Source: Rhynchopus sp. YZ270_cl-10 (Eukaryota > Euglenozoa > Diplonemea > Diplonemida > Diplonemidae). From it: a stretch of 64,000 nt of DNA. Positions 1 to 10,976 of this stretch are shown piece after piece (within the stretch, counting starts at the first letter, position 1; each line of letters opens with the position of its first letter). The stretch lies in contig OZ037891.1 of the NCBI GenBank assembly GCA_964035575.1, positions 434,001 to 498,000 of the forward strand. The letters run 5' to 3'. The notes under the pieces were generated by a model. It made no database searches. It saw only the letters and a list, made by a program, of their open reading frames with translations, and had not been told where the DNA came from. The position numbers were made by a program, and so were the translations under genes.

Positions 1-198
1 TTTGTGAAAGGGAAGCCCTTGACTTTGTGAAGATCACCTTCACTTTCTTGATGATTTTAGATGTGGATACTTTTTTTTTTTTTTTTTTGCATTTGGCATT
101 TTTTGTCACACATCCATTAGCCTATTTCCACCCATTGGCCTGGTAGGACTATTCTATTGTGTCCTCAGGGGGGTAAACGTCTCTGCCCTACGAAGTTA
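1..198. other. AT-rich intergenic DNA, no gene seen
   Basis: The stretch holds a poly-T run near 70-88 and no supportable coding region. The left neighbour lies outside the window. Confidence 0.6.
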
Positions 199-540
199 CA
201 CCCTGGCTAGGGTATATAAATGCTGGGCTGGTGGCTTCCCATGCTGTGAAGGATGTTTGCACTCGGAGCATGAAACAACGACCAACAGTCAGGCCAGAGC
301 TTGCTCTGCCACACCTTATACGGTGCACCGCCTGTACGGACCTCTATGTAAAACCCTAAGAGGGTGAGGTCCCACTGTTGGACAGCATAGTACGCCAAGA
401 GAGTGATGTTGCCTCTGTTGTTGTCTCGACAATGATTCACCAAGAGTTGGACGAAGCGTGACAGGGAGTATCTTAAAGCTCGCAAAGGACGGAAAGGTCG
501 GCCTTCCGGCTGACGCAAGCTATTAGGTTTCCTTTCACAC
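199..540 (+). repeat. TATA-bearing dispersed repeat, copy 1
   Basis: The block opens with ACACCCTGG and GGGTATATAAATGCTGGG, then a segment with GTCAGGCCAGAG and CTCTGCCAC. The same order recurs at 35163-35370. Its second half (CACCGCCTGTA, GGTCCCACT, CTCGACAATG, CACCAAGAGTT) recurs at 52418-52600. A TATA-like box plus conserved downstream sequence suggests a promoter-bearing end of a mobile element. The family is unknown, and no LTR pair was found in the window. Confidence 0.5.
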
Positions 541-567
541 CTTCCTGTTGTCCGCAGGGTACTTACG

Positions 568-629
568 CTTTCATCAGGGCTTACATTATACAGTGGGTCG
601 GTCGGAGGTACCTGCATCAATTACTACCA
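568..629 (+). repeat. Family F dispersed element, copy 1
   Basis: It carries CTTTCATC, then ACAGTGGGTCGGTCGGAGGT, then CTGCATCAATTACTA. The other copies are at 7262-7325, 26118-26186 and 50632-50694. This copy lies just upstream of the probable exon at 767-1054, so it may be intronic. Confidence 0.6.
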
Positions 630-766
630 TTTGCAGACGCCCAGCAAATGTTGGGGGTAACCCACCAGTTTTTTTTATAGCCCGCGAATACACCAACCTT
701 TTTAACGTTTGTTGGATATCTCAAGCAACGCCATCTGCACACATCACACACTACCCTCCCCCTCAG

Positions 767-1054
767 GACATCGTCGAGAGCAGGGACCACGTGGAAGGTG
801 CGCTCGCAACAGTCCGCCCGCAGTACACACACAAGATAAAAAGAAGTGGCGAGCTGTTGCTGCAGAAGAAGACCCCTCGGGCACCCGACACACCAAAGAC
901 CACAGAAAACCCGCTGAACCTTCTCAACGAGAGCAGAAAACAGATGAAGGCAAGAACCATGGGGAAGAGCAAAGGGCCGGGGCCTGCAGGACCGGGTATT
1001 GCAAGACGGAAGAAGACACTCGTGTCTGAGACAGACGGGACAAAGGCGAAATTG
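767..1054 (+). CDS. Probable internal exon of an unidentified gene
   Basis: The segment is 96 codons, open in one frame, preceded by a pyrimidine-rich acceptor ending CCCTCAG and followed by a GTATGT donor. Both borders are phase 0, as in all introns that can be read here in the Rheb and kinase genes, and GTATGT is the donor at two of those three. The peptide is basic and Lys/Pro/Gly-rich (for example KKTPRAPDTPKTTENP and GKSKGPGPAGPG), without a domain I recognise. A possible terminal exon begins after TTTCCTGTAG at 1483 and ends in frame at 1503, but it is very short. Upstream exons would lie in the repeat or outside the window. The open frame continues beyond both borders, so it could also be a chance ORF. 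Splice signals and base composition favour a real exon. Confidence 0.4.
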
Positions 1055-1686
1055 GTATGTACCCTTTTGAGGGTTGGGTCAGGACACTCCATGGTGGTCC
1101 CTGCCAACAGGGATGAGATGAGAGAGTTGCGTCGTGGTAATGGTTGTGTAGGAAGTGGGTTGTGTCTCCTGATTCCGGGGGGGTCTTTTTTTTCTGTGAG
1201 GGAGATGCGGTGTCTGCACGCTCACAACGCCCCAAGAGAGGTGGGTGTGGTGCACTGTGTACACTTCGTCGTCAGTCGGTCTGACTAGGGACTAGTTTCC
1301 TTTCCTTCCTTCCTTCCTTCGTCACCTTCCAAAGATCTTCACCTTTTCAAGGTGAAAATCATCTTCTTTTCCTTCCTTTCTCTGGTGTCGGTCGCAGGGT
1401 TGACCCACAGAGAGCGATCGACTCACCCTCTTTCCACCCCTGACAAAGCTTAGTCAATAATGTGGAACTCTCTTTCCTGTAGGTGTGCACCCCTCACGCG
1501 TAAGGCTCTCAATGAACGTATGGGGAGCCAGGCTCTCGTCTCCTTCCACTTCATCCTCTCATTATCGGCACAATGTGCTTCATCGGGGGGGGGATCCGTG
1601 GTAGAGAATATCTGTGTTGTACCTCCTTGGAAGATCTTGTTTAGGGTACTATTTTGCAGAGATGAAACTGGGCGAATGACTCTGGT
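1055..1686. other. Non-coding, possibly intron or 3' flank of the 767-1054 exon
   Basis: It contains a (TTCC)n tract near 1298-1320 and pyrimidine-rich sequence ending in TTTCCTGTAG at 1482. No supportable gene is seen. Confidence 0.4.
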
Positions 1687-1992
1687 TCATGAAACCAGCT
1701 TTTCCCTGCGAAACCTGCGGTCAATTACGTGATAGCCGGGAGACGCATAGTCGGGGGGCACCATCATTGCGTTTAGTTTTCTCCCGTCGCACACGAAACG
1801 CATGTCACCCAACTTCTTGGGAACCGCGAATGCCTTCAGCACAACTTTGGGGTCCGCAAGAGCGCACTCCATGACGCGGTGCTTCAGCAAGATGCCTTTC
1901 ATGTTCCTGGAGAGAGCCTCGCATCCTCTGGGTGGGGAAGAAGCAGTTGCTGGTCCGCAAGAAGCGCTGAAGCGTTTCCTGCAAGTGGACAC
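1687..1992 (-). mobile_element. Reverse-transcriptase fossil
   Basis: The - strand shows the finger-region signature of a reverse transcriptase (FAVPKKLGDMRFVCDGRKLN), which resembles LTR/DIRS-type enzymes more than LINE enzymes. Only a short piece is present and the element is broken. It lies among other retroelement debris, and the exact family cannot be settled by eye. Confidence 0.5.
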
Positions 1993-2236
1993 GGAGAAGG
2001 CGCAAGCTACCCAGGGTGGGGTTATAGTTGTCGTCTGAGTGCCTTCACGTCTCGCATCGTCCGCACCTTTGTGCTAGCAGGGCTGTTTCTCGACCATATC
2101 GTGCGCATAGGTGCTTACCACTCCCGTGGTCACTCAATCCTTTAGAAGGAAAGGCCTAGAGACGTAACACAGGAGGGTTTTGAGACAGACAGAGGGGCTC
2201 AACAAATAAGACCCCTGCCTTCTTGTGCGTGTTTTG

Positions 2237-2922
2237 TCAATCAGCTGCACAACTTCTTCTCCTCCCTCCGACAGCATTGTCCTGACTGGTGTGAAAGCCC
2301 CTCGAAATAAGTTGGCTGAGGCGTTGGACACACACGGCCAGACGTTCGTTCCACTTGACCCACCGCCCGAGCCGCCCCTTGAACGTGTGAAGCGGCAAGG
2401 GATTCGAGCTCACGCAGTCCACCGCTCTAGGCCTGCCATCACCGACACCAATGGAGAAGAAGATGTCCGCCGGTTTGGTGCCTCTGACGATGATGTGCTT
2501 GGTTCCAGTGCCTTTGGTCCCAGCATGCCAATCGCAGCGTCATGCCTGCGAATTGTGCACACCCCCGTGGTTACAGTTGAGGGCGTGTATCCCGAACTCA
2601 TCAATGTGCTGCGCACTGTTCGCAACGGGCCCCATTCCTGTGCACCGCAAGACCCAGTCTGAGACGTACCACTGCTCGAAGCTCCTCCGGGTTGATGGCA
2701 TTCTCTGGGAAGGGTAGTGTCGTAGTTCACGCCCCAGCTATGGGCAGCAGGAGTGAGTTCAACCGAGCACGGTCTTGCACCTTTATCACGCAATTCAGTC
2801 GCGACGCAGGATGATCGAGGCAGAGAGATCTCGCTGCTTGAGGATCTGCTGGGGTTGCTCCTCTGTGTCCACGCGGGCATCGGCGTCCACCACCTCGTTG
2901 TACCTGTAAATGCGCGACTCAC
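2237..2922 (-). mobile_element. Broken retroelement remnant, LINE-like C-terminal region (tentative)
   Basis: On the - strand there is a zinc-knuckle-like motif (FGIHALNCNHGG) followed by KPADIFF and GRPRAVDCVSSNPL. The H-A-L-x-C module followed by a PD...D motif resembles the C-terminal module of restriction-like-endonuclease LINEs. The element is broken and no intact gene is present. Its relation to the RT fossil at 1687-1992 is unknown. They may be separate insertions, because their order does not fit one LINE. Confidence 0.4.
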
Positions 2923-2964
2923 TGTACACTATTCCAACAATTAATTTTTAAAAACTCTAAGGAC

Positions 2965-3015
2965 AGTGGAGCTTGCACACAGGTGGCAACTACACTATTC
3001 CAACAATTTTTTCAA
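2965..3015 (+). repeat. Family D hairpin element
   Basis: Clamp AGTGGAG / CTACACT with inner stem TTGC / GCAA, then CAACAATTTTTTCAAA. A partial copy of the same 3' part (CACTGTACACTATTCCAACA) lies just before it at 2918-2947. Confidence 0.6.
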
Positions 3016-3460
3016 ATAACAATCATCCAACCACCACCCACACAGCTTGCAAAACTGGCAGCAAAGCGTGCAGCACAATAGCAACCCTGACAGCCGGCGT
3101 TCTGCAGGGGGGTTTTGAGTTGGGTTGACGGGGGGGAGGGGTAGTGGCGCGTGCCTGCATCCTGGGGGTGTCTGCACGTTGACACACATTTCATCTTGGC
3201 CCCTATTGTGTTGGTGTCCACAGATACTCTTTGTGACCACCATACCCCCACCGTTCTTGGGATTGGTTCCCACAGTACTGCCACCTGTACAAGGAGAGTG
3301 GTGGCCACGTGACAGTTTCTCATGGGGTATGCGCGGCTAAGCTTGGGAGATAGTCGGGAATGGGGACGGGGGGGTAAACCACACACACAGCAAAAAAAAT
3401 CTTTTGTGCCATGCAATATGGACCGTAACAATGGACTTTTTTGGGCATTTTCTTTTTTGA

Positions 3461-3548
3461 AGTGCAACACTCCGGGGTTCGATACGATAACCCGCGGTGT
3501 TGTCATGTGTCTGCGTTCCTGAGGCGTTTGCACTATTAACTTCACTTT
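3461..3548 (+). repeat. Family G junction element, copy 1
   Basis: Outer stem AGTGCAA / TTGCACT encloses AACACTCCG pairing with CGCGGTGTT around a GGTTCGATACGATAACC loop region, and a second arm (GTCTGCGTTCCTGAGGC). It ends in TTAACTTCAC plus a T run. Confidence 0.6.
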
Positions 3549-4000
3549 TTTGGACAACTTGGGACTTTGTACTGTCCAACATTATTGTACGTTTTATGGT
3601 AATTGATTTCAAAGCTACGCAAATCGAACGAAAAGAAAAGGAAAAAAAAAATATCACGAAAAATGAAAAATAAAGCAGCATCTTCTCTAGTCACAAATAA
3701 TCACCTTACCTCCTTGACCCCCCACCTCCCCCCTTTATTTTTCTAACCCTGTTGTCAAACAAAAATGCAACAACAAGCACGATGGTCACAGTGCAAACGC
3801 GAGGATGTGTATGTGGTATGGGTGTGCAGTGTAATGGGTGGAGGGAGGGGGGGGCGTATGGGTGTTGCCTTCATTCATGCAGCAACCCTGTGCGTGTGTG
3901 TCACCATATACCCATACATCAAGCTCCTTTACTGTCTCTTCCCTCGCTGTCATAGTTTTTTTTTTGAAAAATATTTTCCCCTCTGGACTATTCCCAAAGG

Positions 4001-4075
4001 GCACCGAGGGGTTCGATAACTTAACGGAGCGTCAGTGTGTCTGCGTCCAAGAGGGCGTTGACACGATCAAATTCA
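4001..4075 (+). repeat. Family G junction element, degenerate copy
   Basis: GGGGTTCGATAACTTAACGG is followed by AGCGTCAGTGTGTCTGCGTC and a 3' part matching the other G copies. The outer stem is eroded. Confidence 0.5.
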
Positions 4076-4086
4076 TTTTTTTTTAA

Positions 4087-4115
4087 AAGATGTGTGCGAA
4101 TGTGAGCATTCATCT
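4087..4115 (+). repeat. Family B hairpin
   Basis: AAGATG / CATCTT clamp, short inner stem TGC / GCA around GAATGTGA, followed by TCAAATTT as in most B copies. Confidence 0.6.
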
Positions 4116-4281
4116 TTCAAATTTATTTTTCTTTTTCAAAAAATAACCCCCCCCCATTGTGCGGGAATTCTGAATCAATATTAGAAGAAAAAAAGTGAGG
4201 TTGGTTCCTTTTTTTTTCTCCTCTCTCTTCCACAAAGGTCTGTTTTTGATGTCTGCGTTCACATACATCATAACTTTTTTA

Positions 4282-4351
4282 TTTGATAAATTGTTTGGAG
4301 TAGTGTAGTTGCCTCGGTTGTGTTGCCACAGTTTGTGCAAGCTCCACTGTC
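4282..4351 (-). repeat. Family D hairpin element, reverse orientation
   Basis: Read on the - strand: GGACAGTGGAGCTTGCACAA, TGTGGCAACACAACCGAGGC, AACTACACTACTC and CAATTTATCAAA. It is close to the copies at 27515 and 40928. Confidence 0.7.
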
Positions 4352-4797
4352 CTTTGTACTATTTTTTTTCTCTCAACCGGACCCTACATCACGCAGACTT
4401 AATCAACCTGCGTCTCCAATGATCCTTTCATTCATCTGACTGATGAGCGGAACCACGGTAGAACATATCAGATGCCAACCTCACAAGGATGTAACACTGC
4501 ATGGTTTTGGGGTCCACCCCCACGGTACACCTGTATTCATTGTACCGAAGATACATACTTTTTCTCTCCCCTCATCCCCCCCTCCACAGCAACACAAAAC
4601 ACACAACAAACACACCCCTTTTTCCACCCTTTTTGTGTGTCAAGACAACAACTATTTTCTGAGCCTTTCAAAAAACCCCCTCTCTCTGGGTAATTTTTTA
4701 AAGGCAAATCTTCCTTTCTCTCTCTCTTTTTGAGAATTTCGGTAAAACTTCGGTAAAAACCGCTTTTTTTTTTCTTTTTTTTCTTTCTCCCAACACA

Positions 4798-5886
4798 ATG
4801 TGCGTCCAGAACAGCAGCATGCCTATTGGGCGTACTTTGATTAAGAGCGTTGCACAGAATGTGACCATGGAGAGTGATATGCTTGAGAGCGAGGCGGTGT
4901 TGTGTCTGTTTGGGGATGTGGCTAGGATGGGAGCGGTGCTGCCGATGAAGGCTGCTGCAGGGCATGATGTGCGTCAGGGTGCGTGGACAGCGCTTCCAAT
5001 GTGGTTGCGTCAGGCCGTCCTCGCGGTTGTTGTGCAATGCGAGCAGGGGCCCCAGCAGAACGACACAGAGTCATCTACGATGCCCTCTGTCGCCTCCTCC
5101 ACGTCGCTTGACAACATGACAGCGACCTCCTCGCAGTACCTCATTCAGTGCGATTTCGAATGTATCGAAGTGCCCGAAATCACGCTTGAGGAGTACGCCT
5201 CGGTTCTCTTCACCTCTTTCACCTCGATGATGACCTGGGTGCGTGCCTTTGCGTTGTTGTCTCGGTTCTGCAAAACCTCGGGGGTGCCTTTGAGCATCTT
5301 CACCGCACACCGTCTGCTCCTCACAGCGCTGTACGTCACCGCGAAGTACCAGGGGGTAGGTGTCGACGCAGACCCCTCCTGGGGAATCCGCTCGGACGAT
5401 TTGCTCTCGATGGAGGAGTCCTTCGTGGAGGGGATTGGAGGGGACTTTACGGTCAGTGTGGCGGCGTGCCTCTGTGAGTTGCTGCCCTTTGAGAAATGCC
5501 CGAGGGAGGCCGTGGTGGCAGTAGGCCTTCTGGTCGCGGAGTGCGTGCCCAGGCAGGGGTTCTCGGTGAGGATGCAGAATTGGGCGGGGAAGGTGGTGTG
5601 TCCTCAGGCATGTGCATTGGAGGCGTCGTTGTTGCTGCCGGAGTTTGACCAGATTGAGGAGTGCGAAAGCGTCGAGTGTGACGACATCTTCGAGCACCCC
5701 CGCCCCAGTGAGGTGGAGCAGAGCTCAACCCAAAAGGCCACTGCAGCAGACCAGTCCAAGGCAAGCCTCCGTTCCCTTGGTCTCTCCCAGAGGATCTCCC
5801 AGACTGTCAGCAAGGCAAAAATCCAGTCCAGCACATTAGTCCGCAAGCTCTTCAGGAAGAGCCGGTCAGTAGAAATGGTGGCATGA
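4798..5886 (+). CDS. Cyclin, PHO80/P-U-type-like
   Basis: The protein is up to 362 residues long. Residues about 125-230 look like a divergent PHO80-type cyclin box: EEYASVLFTSFTSMMTWVRA, then FTAHRLLLTALYVTAKYQG, which matches the family's asparagine/histidine-Arg-Leu-Leu-Leu...A-x-K helix. Such cyclins bind and activate a cyclin-dependent kinase in cell-cycle or phosphate control, and they are common in protists including kinetoplastids. The N-terminal 110 residues are Met/Ala/Ser-rich and unassigned. The C-terminus is basic (RKLFRKSRS). The window's first ATG is at 4798, but a CAG acceptor at 4815-4817 right before the in-frame ATG at 4819 makes MPIGRTL a credible alternative start. The gene is intronless as read, and a strong T tract precedes it. 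Partner kinase and exact role are not inferable. Confidence 0.65.
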   Translation: MCVQNSSMPIGRTLIKSVAQNVTMESDMLESEAVLCLFGDVARMGAVLPMKAAAGHDVRQGAWTALPMWLRQAVLAVVVQCEQGPQQNDTESSTMPSVASSTSLDNMTATSSQYLIQCDFECIEVPEITLEEYASVLFTSFTSMMTWVRAFALLSRFCKTSGVPLSIFTAHRLLLTALYVTAKYQGVGVDADPSWGIRSDDLLSMEESFVEGIGGDFTVSVAACLCELLPFEKCPREAVVAVGLLVAECVPRQGFSVRMQNWAGKVVCPQACALEASLLLPEFDQIEECESVECDDIFEHPRPSEVEQSSTQKATAADQSKASLRSLGLSQRISQTVSKAKIQSSTLVRKLFRKSRSVEMVA

Positions 5887-6308
5887 AGAAAGGGACAAAA
5901 AAAAACAACAACAAAAACAACAAAAATATTTAAAATAAACTACCATTTCTGCATTGCCAGTGCCTTTTTTTTTAAAGTGGGAGGGGAAGGTAGAAGGAGG
6001 GAAAGGAAGGGAAGGGAAGGGAGGGGGCTAAAAAATTGAAAAAAGAAAAGAAAAAAATACCCCCTTTGGTGATCAAGGAGAGCAAAAAGAATGGACTCAA
6101 AAAAAAAAATCCTTATGTGATAATGGATTTGTTTTAAAGCAGGTGTACTTAGTCTAATGGATTATTTGTTATAAAAAAGGGCTTATTCTTTTTGCGATCT
6201 TTCCAAAGTCTTCTTGGTTGGTCAAAGGTGGGGTTTGTTTAGTCACCCCCTGTCCCTTTCCAGTTTTCTTCGCTTTCTTGACTCTCATATTTTTTTTATT
6301 TTATTTTA
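5887..6308. other. 3' flank of the cyclin gene
   Basis: Purine-rich (AGGG/GGAA) and poly-A/T sequence follows the stop. No coding sequence or clear poly-A signal was distinguished. Confidence 0.5.
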
Positions 6309-6340
6309 GGTGACTAAGCACGAGAGGCTAAGCTTCGTCC
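6309..6340 (+). repeat. Family A hairpin
   Basis: GGTGACTAAGCACGAGAGGC retains the family clamp, stem start and ACGAGAG loop. The 3' clamp reads TTCGTCC, so part of the outer pairing is changed. Confidence 0.6.
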
Positions 6341-6372
6341 TATGTCCTTTTATTTGTTTATTTTCAATGAGA

Positions 6373-6396
6373 AAGATGTGTGTCACATTCATCTTT
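6373..6396 (+). repeat. Family B hairpin, minimal
   Basis: AAGATGTGTGTCACATTCATCTT: clamp AAGATG / CATCTT with inner TGT / ACA and almost no loop, followed by TCAAAATTTT. Confidence 0.6.
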
Positions 6397-6576
6397 CAAA
6401 ATTTTATTTTTATTTGCAATATTTGGTAACGCATCACACAGACAATACGGTCAAAATGACCTCAGACGTTTTCACATTTTTTATATATTTGCTTTTTGGT
6501 AAAGTTTGTTTTAACACAAAGTAGATATCTTTGCACCTCAAAAAAGGAACGGAAAAAAGAAGAAAAGACTATAGTA

Positions 6577-6630
6577 TAGTGGAGCACACTCTAGGGTGGC
6601 TACACTAATACAACCAAGTTTTCAAAAAAC
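6577..6630 (+). repeat. Family C hairpin element
   Basis: Clamp TAGTGGAG / CTACACTA, inner stem CACTC / GGGTG, 3' tail ATACAACCAAGTTTTCAAAA. An identical stem occurs at 12064 and, inverted, at 48899. Confidence 0.7.
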
Positions 6631-7097
6631 AAACAAACAATGCCTTTCTGAGGTAACAATTGGAGAACAAAAAGCCCTTGTTTTTATTTTTTTTTCCAGT
6701 AGGGTGACAACAAACATTGCACGTTACTTCTTGCCAAGCAACTATGTAATTTTTTTCCAAACCAAATCCAAAAGATGCCAAAGAGATTTTTTTGTATTTA
6801 TTTTTGGGTTTATTTTATTGGAATGTCAAAAAAAATCCAAAAAACAGAGCAAAAAGGTGGTCTTTTTACAGTACATTCATTCATTTTTTTTTATATAGAT
6901 GTCTGTACTGTATTTTGAACCTCTTTTATTATAACGATTGTTCGAAAAAAATGGTGCCGCCTGTAGGGCGCATTTATCTTTTTCTTTCTTCCCCCCCCCT
7001 CGACCACCAACTTTTTTCTGTGTGACATGACAAATAGACTTTAAACTAAGAACAGTGAATCGCTCTACCATTCACAGCCGACTTTACAAAAAAAAAA

Positions 7098-7149
7098 TAG
7101 TGGAGTTCATCCTCGGGTGTCTGCACTAATACACCAAGTTTTCAAAAAA
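7098..7149 (+). repeat. Family C hairpin element
   Basis: Clamp TAGTGGAG / GCACTA, inner stem CATCC / GGGTG with loop TC, tail ACACCAAGTTTTCAAAA. Confidence 0.7.
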
Positions 7150-7201
7150 AACCTCCCTTTTTCCCCCCTCTGACTCACGACTTTAGTCAATCTTACAGAC
7201 C

Positions 7202-7241
7202 TATGTTCTAGGTGATAAACGAAGAGGCTTAGGTTCATCTT
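7202..7241 (+). repeat. Family A hairpin, eroded
   Basis: AGGTGATAAACGAAGAGGCT then TAGGTTCATCTTTACAAA. The clamp is intact and the inner stem weak. Confidence 0.5.
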
Positions 7242-7261
7242 TACAAATTTTTCTTTGTTGT

Positions 7262-7325
7262 GCTTTCATCCGGATAGCTGGCATCGTACAGTGGGTCAGT
7301 CGGAGGTGTCTGCATTAATAACTAC
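7262..7325 (+). repeat. Family F dispersed element, copy 2
   Basis: CTTTCATCCGGATAGCTGGC, CAGTGGGTCAGTCGGAGGTG and CTGCATTAATAACTA. It is very close to the copy at 50632. Confidence 0.65.
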
Positions 7326-7329
7326 ATTT

Positions 7330-8787
7330 TCTCTTTTCCCCTCCGTCTTCCGGAATTGCAAGAAGGAAAACTGCAAAATATCGAAAGTAGAATCTGGAGG
7401 GGGAAAAAGGAGGCAAAATACAGCGTTCCTATCTTCAGAAAAAAATGATATAGATTATGAACAGTTTGCTGTGAAGAACAACCATCGGGAAATGGCAAAA
7501 TAGGGTGAACCACTTTTTTTATTGCCACAAATCCCTTCGGGTTGTTGATTTTTTTTTTTTTTTTTTCTCTTATTCTTCAAGAAAGTCGTCAAAAAATGGG
7601 AGCTTTTTTTCTAAGAGTGTTGCAGGCAAAGGCACGTTCATCTTTTTTTTTCAATTTTTTTGTTTTTGAATAATTTCTCTTTTTTGAGGGAATTCATTCT
7701 CTGCAAAAAAAAAAAAAAAAAAAAAGTTCTCTTATCTTATGGTGAATCACAAAGAGGCCAACTATCTTACCCAAACCTTTTACTCTTTTTTTTTAATACA
7801 CTATTTTGTCATAGTCACCTAGCAATCTTCCTTTACCCACTATCTCCACCCTCCACATTTCCCTTTTTTTTTTTTCTCCCCTTCCCCGCTTTCATTGATT
7901 TGTTTATTCGTTTTCTTCGTTTTTTTTATTAAAATCTTTGCATTGTATTGCTTTTTTTTCTCTTGTTCCCACCCCTCCCCCCATAGATGTTCTGTGCCTT
8001 TCTGTAAGGCATTCAATCATCGTTCAATTTTTCATTTTTTCTTTTTTTCGCCTGACACTTTCGTCTTTCCGCGCATCTTTCTGATCTTACCTTTGTTTCC
8101 CTGCCCTTTCCCCCCCTCCAAAAAAAATTCGTTTTCTTTCCCTTTTTTTTTCAAGGTGATTTAGCATGAAGCTTATGTTCAGCTTGCATTTTTTTTTTCT
8201 TTTTTGTTAAAATATGGGAACATTTTTCGTTTCCCTAAACCTATGCTTTCAATTCATTGAATTGCATATGGAAATGAAATATCTTTTTTTTTTTTTCCAT
8301 TAAAGATGTGTGTGCAGTATAGTCTCTGTAGAGTTACTCACTCTTTATCATCATCGTTTGTATATTCGCACTCCCTAACCACTATTTTCCAAAAAAAAAA
8401 AAAAAAACTAAATACTATGGAAGTAGCAATGATGGGTCACGGACTGAAACGCTGTTTTTTTTTTTGCATAGTTTGGCCTTTTTTTTAAATTTTCCGATAA
8501 AAAAGTGAAAACTAAAAAGGTCGAATGTGTTTTTCTCTTTCGAGGAAACTCTGGTTGCTGTTTTAAAACAAGCGTTTCATTCCGCTCCTTTCTTCCCTCT
8601 GAGAGTTTTTTTTTCCTCCCTCGTTGAGTTACCTCTCACCCCCCTCCCTAGGGCACGAAACAGTGCCTTTATCAAAACAAAAAAGACCCTGCTTCCCAGT
8701 CCACAAAACTTTGTTATTTCAAAGTTTTTTCTTGAAAGGTGCATTGTGCCTTGATGAGGTACCAATCACGTTCCAAGCTTCTTCTTC

Positions 8788-8818
<31 letters not shown>

Positions 8819-10200
8819 GCAAGAAAAATGTGTTGTGATCATAACCTGATTATCCACATTTTGTTTTCCTCCCTCTTTTTTCGTTTAGAAGCGTTTCAGC
8901 ATTTCCAAGATTTTTTTTTTCTTTTGATGAAATATGCAAAATTCCTTGTTTATTTGCAATATTTTCTCTGCCTGTTCAAAGCAGGTAGGTCTTGAAACTT
9001 TTCTTCCCCCTTTTCCATCCCACGTTTGAGCAACCCATCACCTATATTTGGGCATCTATTGACCCTTTTTTTCCTAATTTTAAAAAAAAGTGCTTAATCT
9101 CCTGCACCCACCCCTTTACCCCACACACACCCCCCCATCATCACTATAAGTTCTTTCTCCTCCCACCTTCCTACCCCCCCAAATATTTTATTTTTGTGGG
9201 ATTCTTCACCCTAAGGAGTGAAGACAACAATCACAATTATTTTTTTTCTAAAAATTATGCGACATAGTTTCCGACCGCGCGGGGGGGGGTGCCGCAATTG
9301 CACTCTTTTTTTTGCCGCGCGGCGCGCGGAAAATTTAAAAAAAAAAGAAAAAAAAAAAAGCATGTTTTCCATTTTATTCATAACGATCAACATTTTTAAA
9401 AAATAATATGTCCCATTCCCATCCCTCATTTTCAGCCTTCTTACCCTGTTGTTTTTTTTTTTTTTGAAGATGTGAAAGCACAGCGGGCATATTCATACGA
9501 GAATGTCTACTACTATTTCCTCTCTCCATTTTTTTTTTTGTTTTTTGTTTGAGATTTTTTCAGACACCTTGGGGGAGGGAAATGTTTCCCCCCTGCAAGG
9601 ATCCTCTCTTCAGTTCGAGCTACTACTATAATTGTAACCTCCCCCGCAAAATTCAAAGAAAAAAAAAATGTGAAACCCATTTTTTCATTTTCATCTTTTT
9701 TCTTGTTGCCCCACACTCCCATTGTTGGAGGAGGTATTGAGCGACTGAAGGTTACAACCACAATTTTTTTTTTTTGTTTGAAAAATGGGTTTCGATTTTA
9801 TTTTTTTGTTTTTGGTCCTTTGCGGTACCTGGAAATACATATATGAGTCAGTCCATCACGATTTGTTTTTGTTTCTCCTTTACTTACTCTACTAGATCTT
9901 ATTGTTTTTGTTTTGTTTTGTTTTTTTTTTGTTTTGTTTACATACCAGCAATCCCCTTCTGCCGCTTAGGAAGGGAATGTTATTGCATCTCTGCCCACAA
10001 TTTTTTTTTCCCCTCCCCACTGTGCATAACGCTGACTGCACAGTACAATTTACATAATATAATGCATAAAGATCATCTTACCAACCTTTTTCTCTTCTTT
10101 TACTTAATGTCATATCATACTTATTTCTTGTCACGTTTTTTTTTCAAAAAAACCTCATGTGTTGTCTTAAAAATAACTGCATTGGGATGACCTGCACCTT
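7330..10200. other. Gene-free low-complexity intergenic DNA
   Basis: The stretch is dominated by poly-T, poly-A and CT-rich runs. The open frames here encode Phe/Leu/Lys-rich strings typical of homopolymer DNA and show no domain. A GC-rich palindromic-looking patch (GCCGCGCGGCGCGCGG) is at 9316-9331. Confidence 0.6.
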
Positions 10201-10204
10201 TTGA

Positions 10205-10289
10205 AATTCATTTAGCCTTTCGGGCGACTTTATGTACAGAACCCCGTTCTCAGACAGGGTGATTGTCGATACAAAAAAAAAAAAAAAAA
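10205..10289 (+). repeat. Family E element
   Basis: TTCGGGCGACTTTATGTACA, then ACCCC / GGGT pairing, then GATTGTCGATACAAAAAAAA. Closest to the copy at 20037. Confidence 0.6.
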
Positions 10290-10642
10290 TCAAAATCCGT
10301 ACTCGGTCTTCCTCCCTCATTGACTGTATTGTTGATTCTTTGAGAATCATTGATTCCTCTCATTTGGTTTTGTTTTTTTGTGTTTTTCTTTGAAAAAAAA
10401 AAAATTGGTGTTATGTTTTACGTGTACTTTGACGATGCCCTTCACCCCCTTTTATTTTTTCTTCTTCTTCCTTGAGTTTTATGTGATCTAGTACAAAAGA
10501 AAAATAGTAGTCCTAAAATGCCAGGATACGGCCATACTGCCGAGCAGAGCGAAAGAGAACAGGACTAATTTCAAGTTTTGTGAAGACTGTATGAATAGAC
10601 AGCTACAACTCGCAGATTATCAAAAAAAAAACAAACAAAAAA

Positions 10643-10693
10643 TAGTGGAGTCCATCCTCGGGTGTCTCCACTAATACAACCAAGTTTTCAAAC
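10643..10693 (+). repeat. Family C hairpin element
   Basis: TAGTGGAG ... CCACTA clamp with inner CATCC / GGGTG, then ATACAACCAAGTTTTCAAAC. Confidence 0.7.
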
Positions 10694-10934
10694 AAAAAAA
10701 AAATGCACCATGCAAACCAGCGGTACTAGAGAGGAAGCAGGAAGAAAGAAGTAAAGAAAGGGTTCGTGATGACGTACTACTACAATCTTGAAGTGCACAC
10801 AAAAAATGAACAAAATAAAAAGAAAGAAAAAACAACTCTAACAAAAACCTCAACAGGGGAAAACCCCCTTACATTCCCGCCATCATTTCTACCAAGATTT
10901 TTTTTTTGAGGGAAAGGGAAATAATTTTATGATA

Positions 10935-10976
10935 AAGGTGACTAAACAACGAGAGGCTAAGGTTCATCTTATAAAC
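10935..10976 (+). repeat. Family A hairpin
   Basis: AAGGTGACTAAACAACGAGA followed by GGCTAAGGTTCATCTTATAA. Clamp GGTGA / TCATC with a partly mismatched stem and the GAGAG loop. Confidence 0.65.
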
